The notes beneath the pieces are model-generated. The model was not told where the DNA came from. It worked only from the letters and a program-made list of their open reading frames with translations, and did not search any database. This document shows positions 24,715 through 25,911 of a stretch of 25,911 nucleotides of DNA, one piece after another. The stretch covers positions 1-25,911 of IMG/VR virus record IMGVR_UViG_3300009508_001796; one strand, written 5' to 3'. A program made the translations under genes and the position numbers. The DNA is from a virus. Positions within the stretch are counted from its first letter, which is position 1, and each line of letters begins with the position of its first letter.

Positions 24715-24720
24715 TTTCCT
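24715..24720 (-). promoter_or_regulatory. Shine-Dalgarno site for the 373-residue minus-strand gene
   Basis: AGGAAA read on the minus strand, seven bases from its AGGA core to the ATG at 24709. It is one of the clearest ribosome sites in the window, in contrast to the weak sites before several plus-strand genes, and supports this start choice. Confidence 0.7.
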
Positions 24721-24724
24721 GGTT

Positions 24725-25911
24725 TTAAATGAAATATTGAAATTCCATAGTTACATTGATGTGGCATTGAGTATCTCCTTCTGAAGCAGAGGGCCTGTTA
24801 ATAGAAATTAAGAATGCATCGCCACTTGAAAAATGTTGAAGTTGAGAAAATTCAAAATTATAAGTTTGATTTGGGTTTACGGGTATAGTTTGTAGCGGGG
24901 TAGTCTCTATAATACCGATATCGGTGGGATCTCCATCAACCGCTTGATTTTGAACTCCAGTAAGTATGTTGAATTCAAAATCTCTAGATTTAGTTGCTAT
25001 TCCTTTTTGAGCCCTGGGTCGGCATAGAGCTCTTACTATTCTTCCGTCTTGAGGAGCCACTATTATGTGAGAAGATTGAGTTAATGCAGTGGCTCTTTCT
25101 TTCGTAGCTGATTCTCCTGGGTGAAGTGGTAAATATATTGTTTTACCTGAATCATTATCATTAAAATATATATGAACATAATCAGATAATTTTAAATTTA
25201 CTATAGATGTAGCATCAAGATTCCCCTCTATAGTAACATCCCCCTTGAATGTTTTATGTCCAAAAATTGATTGGTCTCCTGTCGTATAAACTCCATCGGT
25301 AACTGTCTCAGCATTACCACTTATATTTCCACTTAAATTACCAACGATTGATGAATCAAAAGTTTTAAGTCCAGATATGATTTGGTCTCCAGAAACATAA
25401 ACTCCAGAGGTTACCGTCTCAGCATTACCGCTGATATCCCCATCTAGATTCCCAAGAATTGAAGAGTCAAAAGTCTTAATTCCAGAAATTACCTGGTCGC
25501 CCGTAACATAAACTCCGTGAGTAACAGTCTCGGCATTGCCGCTTATATTCCCACTTAAATTACCGATTATTGAAAACTCTGAATACAAAGGAGCTCCAGT
25601 AATGAAAACTCCACTTTTGAATGCTAAAGTTAACGATTCATCAGGACCTTCGAAGAGATCAGGGTCTCGTCCATCAGTTATAACCATAGCTCCCGAATCT
25701 CCTATGATATTATCAAGAGACTCAATCTCGTCAGTTACTATTCCTTGCTCAACGTATAGTTTCGATCCAGTAACGAATACGCCGCTTCTGAATGCTAAAG
25801 TTAACGATTCATCAGGACCTTCGAAGAGATCAGGGTCTCGTCCATCAGTTATAACCATAGCTCCTGAATCTCCTATGATATTATCAAGAGACTCAATCTC
25901 GTCAGTTACTA
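24725..25911 (-). CDS. Repeat-rich tail fibre protein (5' end outside window)
   Basis: 394 residues are visible; an ATG at 25858 is internal to a repeat and the frame stays open to the window edge, so the real start lies beyond. From the N-terminal side there are two copies of a 57-residue unit (containing D-G-R-D-P-D-L-F-E-G-P-D-E-S), then three 37-residue units (G-N-[LS/LD]-G-[ND]-I-S-G-N-A-E-T-V-T, G-V-Y, G-D-Q-x-I-x-G-x-K-T-F). The last is a well-known type of phage fibre shaft repeat. The C-terminal ~150 residues (I-I-V-A-P-Q-D-G-R-I-V-R-A-L onward) resemble compact beta domains found in structural proteins of environmental phages and may be the distal knob. It heads the minus-strand pair with the 373-residue gene downstream. 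Confidence 0.85.
   Translation of the reverse strand, partial: VTDEIESLDNIIGDSGAMVITDGRDPDLFEGPDESLTLAFRSGVFVTGSKLYVEQGIVTDEIESLDNIIGDSGAMVITDGRDPDLFEGPDESLTLAFKSGVFITGAPLYSEFSIIGNLSGNISGNAETVTHGVYVTGDQVISGIKTFDSSILGNLDGDISGNAETVTSGVYVSGDQIISGLKTFDSSIVGNLSGNISGNAETVTDGVYTTGDQSIFGHKTFKGDVTIEGNLDATSIVNLKLSDYVHIYFNDNDSGKTIYLPLHPGESATKERATALTQSSHIIVAPQDGRIVRALCRPRAQKGIATKSRDFEFNILTGVQNQAVDGDPTDIGIIETTPLQTIPVNPNQTYNFEFSQLQHFSSGDAFLISINRPSASEGDTQCHINVTMEFQYFI
25232..25564 (-). repeat. Three tandem 111-base units (37 residues each) in the tail fibre gene
   Basis: Units occupy 25454-25564, 25343-25453 and 25232-25342. All contain G-N-L-x-G-x-I-S-G-N-A-E-T-V-T and G-V-Y-x-[TS]-G-D-Q. The first two share [VI]-I-S-G-[IL]-K-T-F-D-S-S-I; the third diverges after G-D-Q, as expected for the end of a shaft. 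The period is exactly 111 bases. Confidence 0.92.
25618..25911 (-). repeat. Near-identical 171-base-period direct repeat in the tail fibre gene
   Basis: Bases 25618-25740 and 25789-25911 match over 123 bases with one difference (25694 C versus 25865 T), a silent change. The period is 171 bases, or 57 codons. The second copy reaches the window edge, so more copies may follow. The flanking parts of each unit are diverged, so the conserved block seems recently copied or homogenised. Confidence 0.95.

Noticed and set aside
23440-24850. Homology between the C-termini of the 534-residue plus-strand protein and the minus-strand fibre, as evidence of inversion-based tip switching
   Set aside because: Only a loose G-D-x-F and closing-strand resemblance is visible, with no shared DNA; not enough for a claim.
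25232-25911. Regular repeats as a CRISPR array
   Set aside because: The repeats are in-frame fibre codons with 111- and 171-base periods and no unique spacers between short repeats.

Overview
The window is a 25.9 kb stretch of the structural (tail) module of an AT-rich, tailed double-stranded DNA phage or prophage of the lambda-like siphovirus type. The gene order after a giant tape measure gene matches the lambda H-M-L-K-I-J order, which points to a long, flexible, non-contractile tail and a Gram-negative host. No host genes, tRNAs, integrase, attachment sites or CRISPR arrays are visible, so host and lifestyle cannot be fixed. Low GC, heavy AGA use for arginine and fibre repeats of a kind I associate with environmental (marine) phages are suggestive only.

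Layout. Bases 1-9480 (+) hold the 3' part of one very large tape measure gene, open at the left edge (3,159 codons visible). Its first ~1,150 visible residues do not look like an ordinary ruler. They contain a GNAT-type acetyltransferase-like domain, then blocks separated by six copies of a short motif G-[HFV]-[VI]-P-N-[FY]. After the last copy come ~2,000 residues of helical, coiled-coil and Gly/Ala-rich hydrophobic sequence, the ruler proper, ending in two copies of a VPAML-x-GGEYV motif.

Bases 9482-11070 carry two paralogous beta-rich proteins of unknown function. Bases 11070-14898 carry a large protein with two gpM-like domains, a gpL-like iron-sulphur tip protein with a carbohydrate-binding-like insertion, a stand-alone JAMM/MPN+ protein (gpK N-terminal half) and a gpI-like ubiquitin-fold protein. 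Bases 14901-21812 encode a 2,303-residue gpJ-like tail-tip/host-specificity protein with a long fibre-like extension. A 47-codon gene and a 534-residue probable tail-tip or fibre protein follow.

At 23588-23591 the coding strand switches. Two minus-strand genes converge on the plus-strand unit, sharing one TTAA for both stop codons: a 373-residue coiled-coil plus beta protein, and a repeat-rich tail fibre running off the right edge. The plus-strand genes are packed with 1-4 base overlaps or gaps under 30 bases and probably form one late operon. The minus-strand pair is a second transcription unit whose promoter lies outside the window.

The gene products plausibly work as one machine: the tape measure sets tail length, the M/L/K/I/J-like set builds the tip, and the gpJ extension and fibres contact the host. 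The most unusual part is the apparent cargo region at the front of the tape measure protein.
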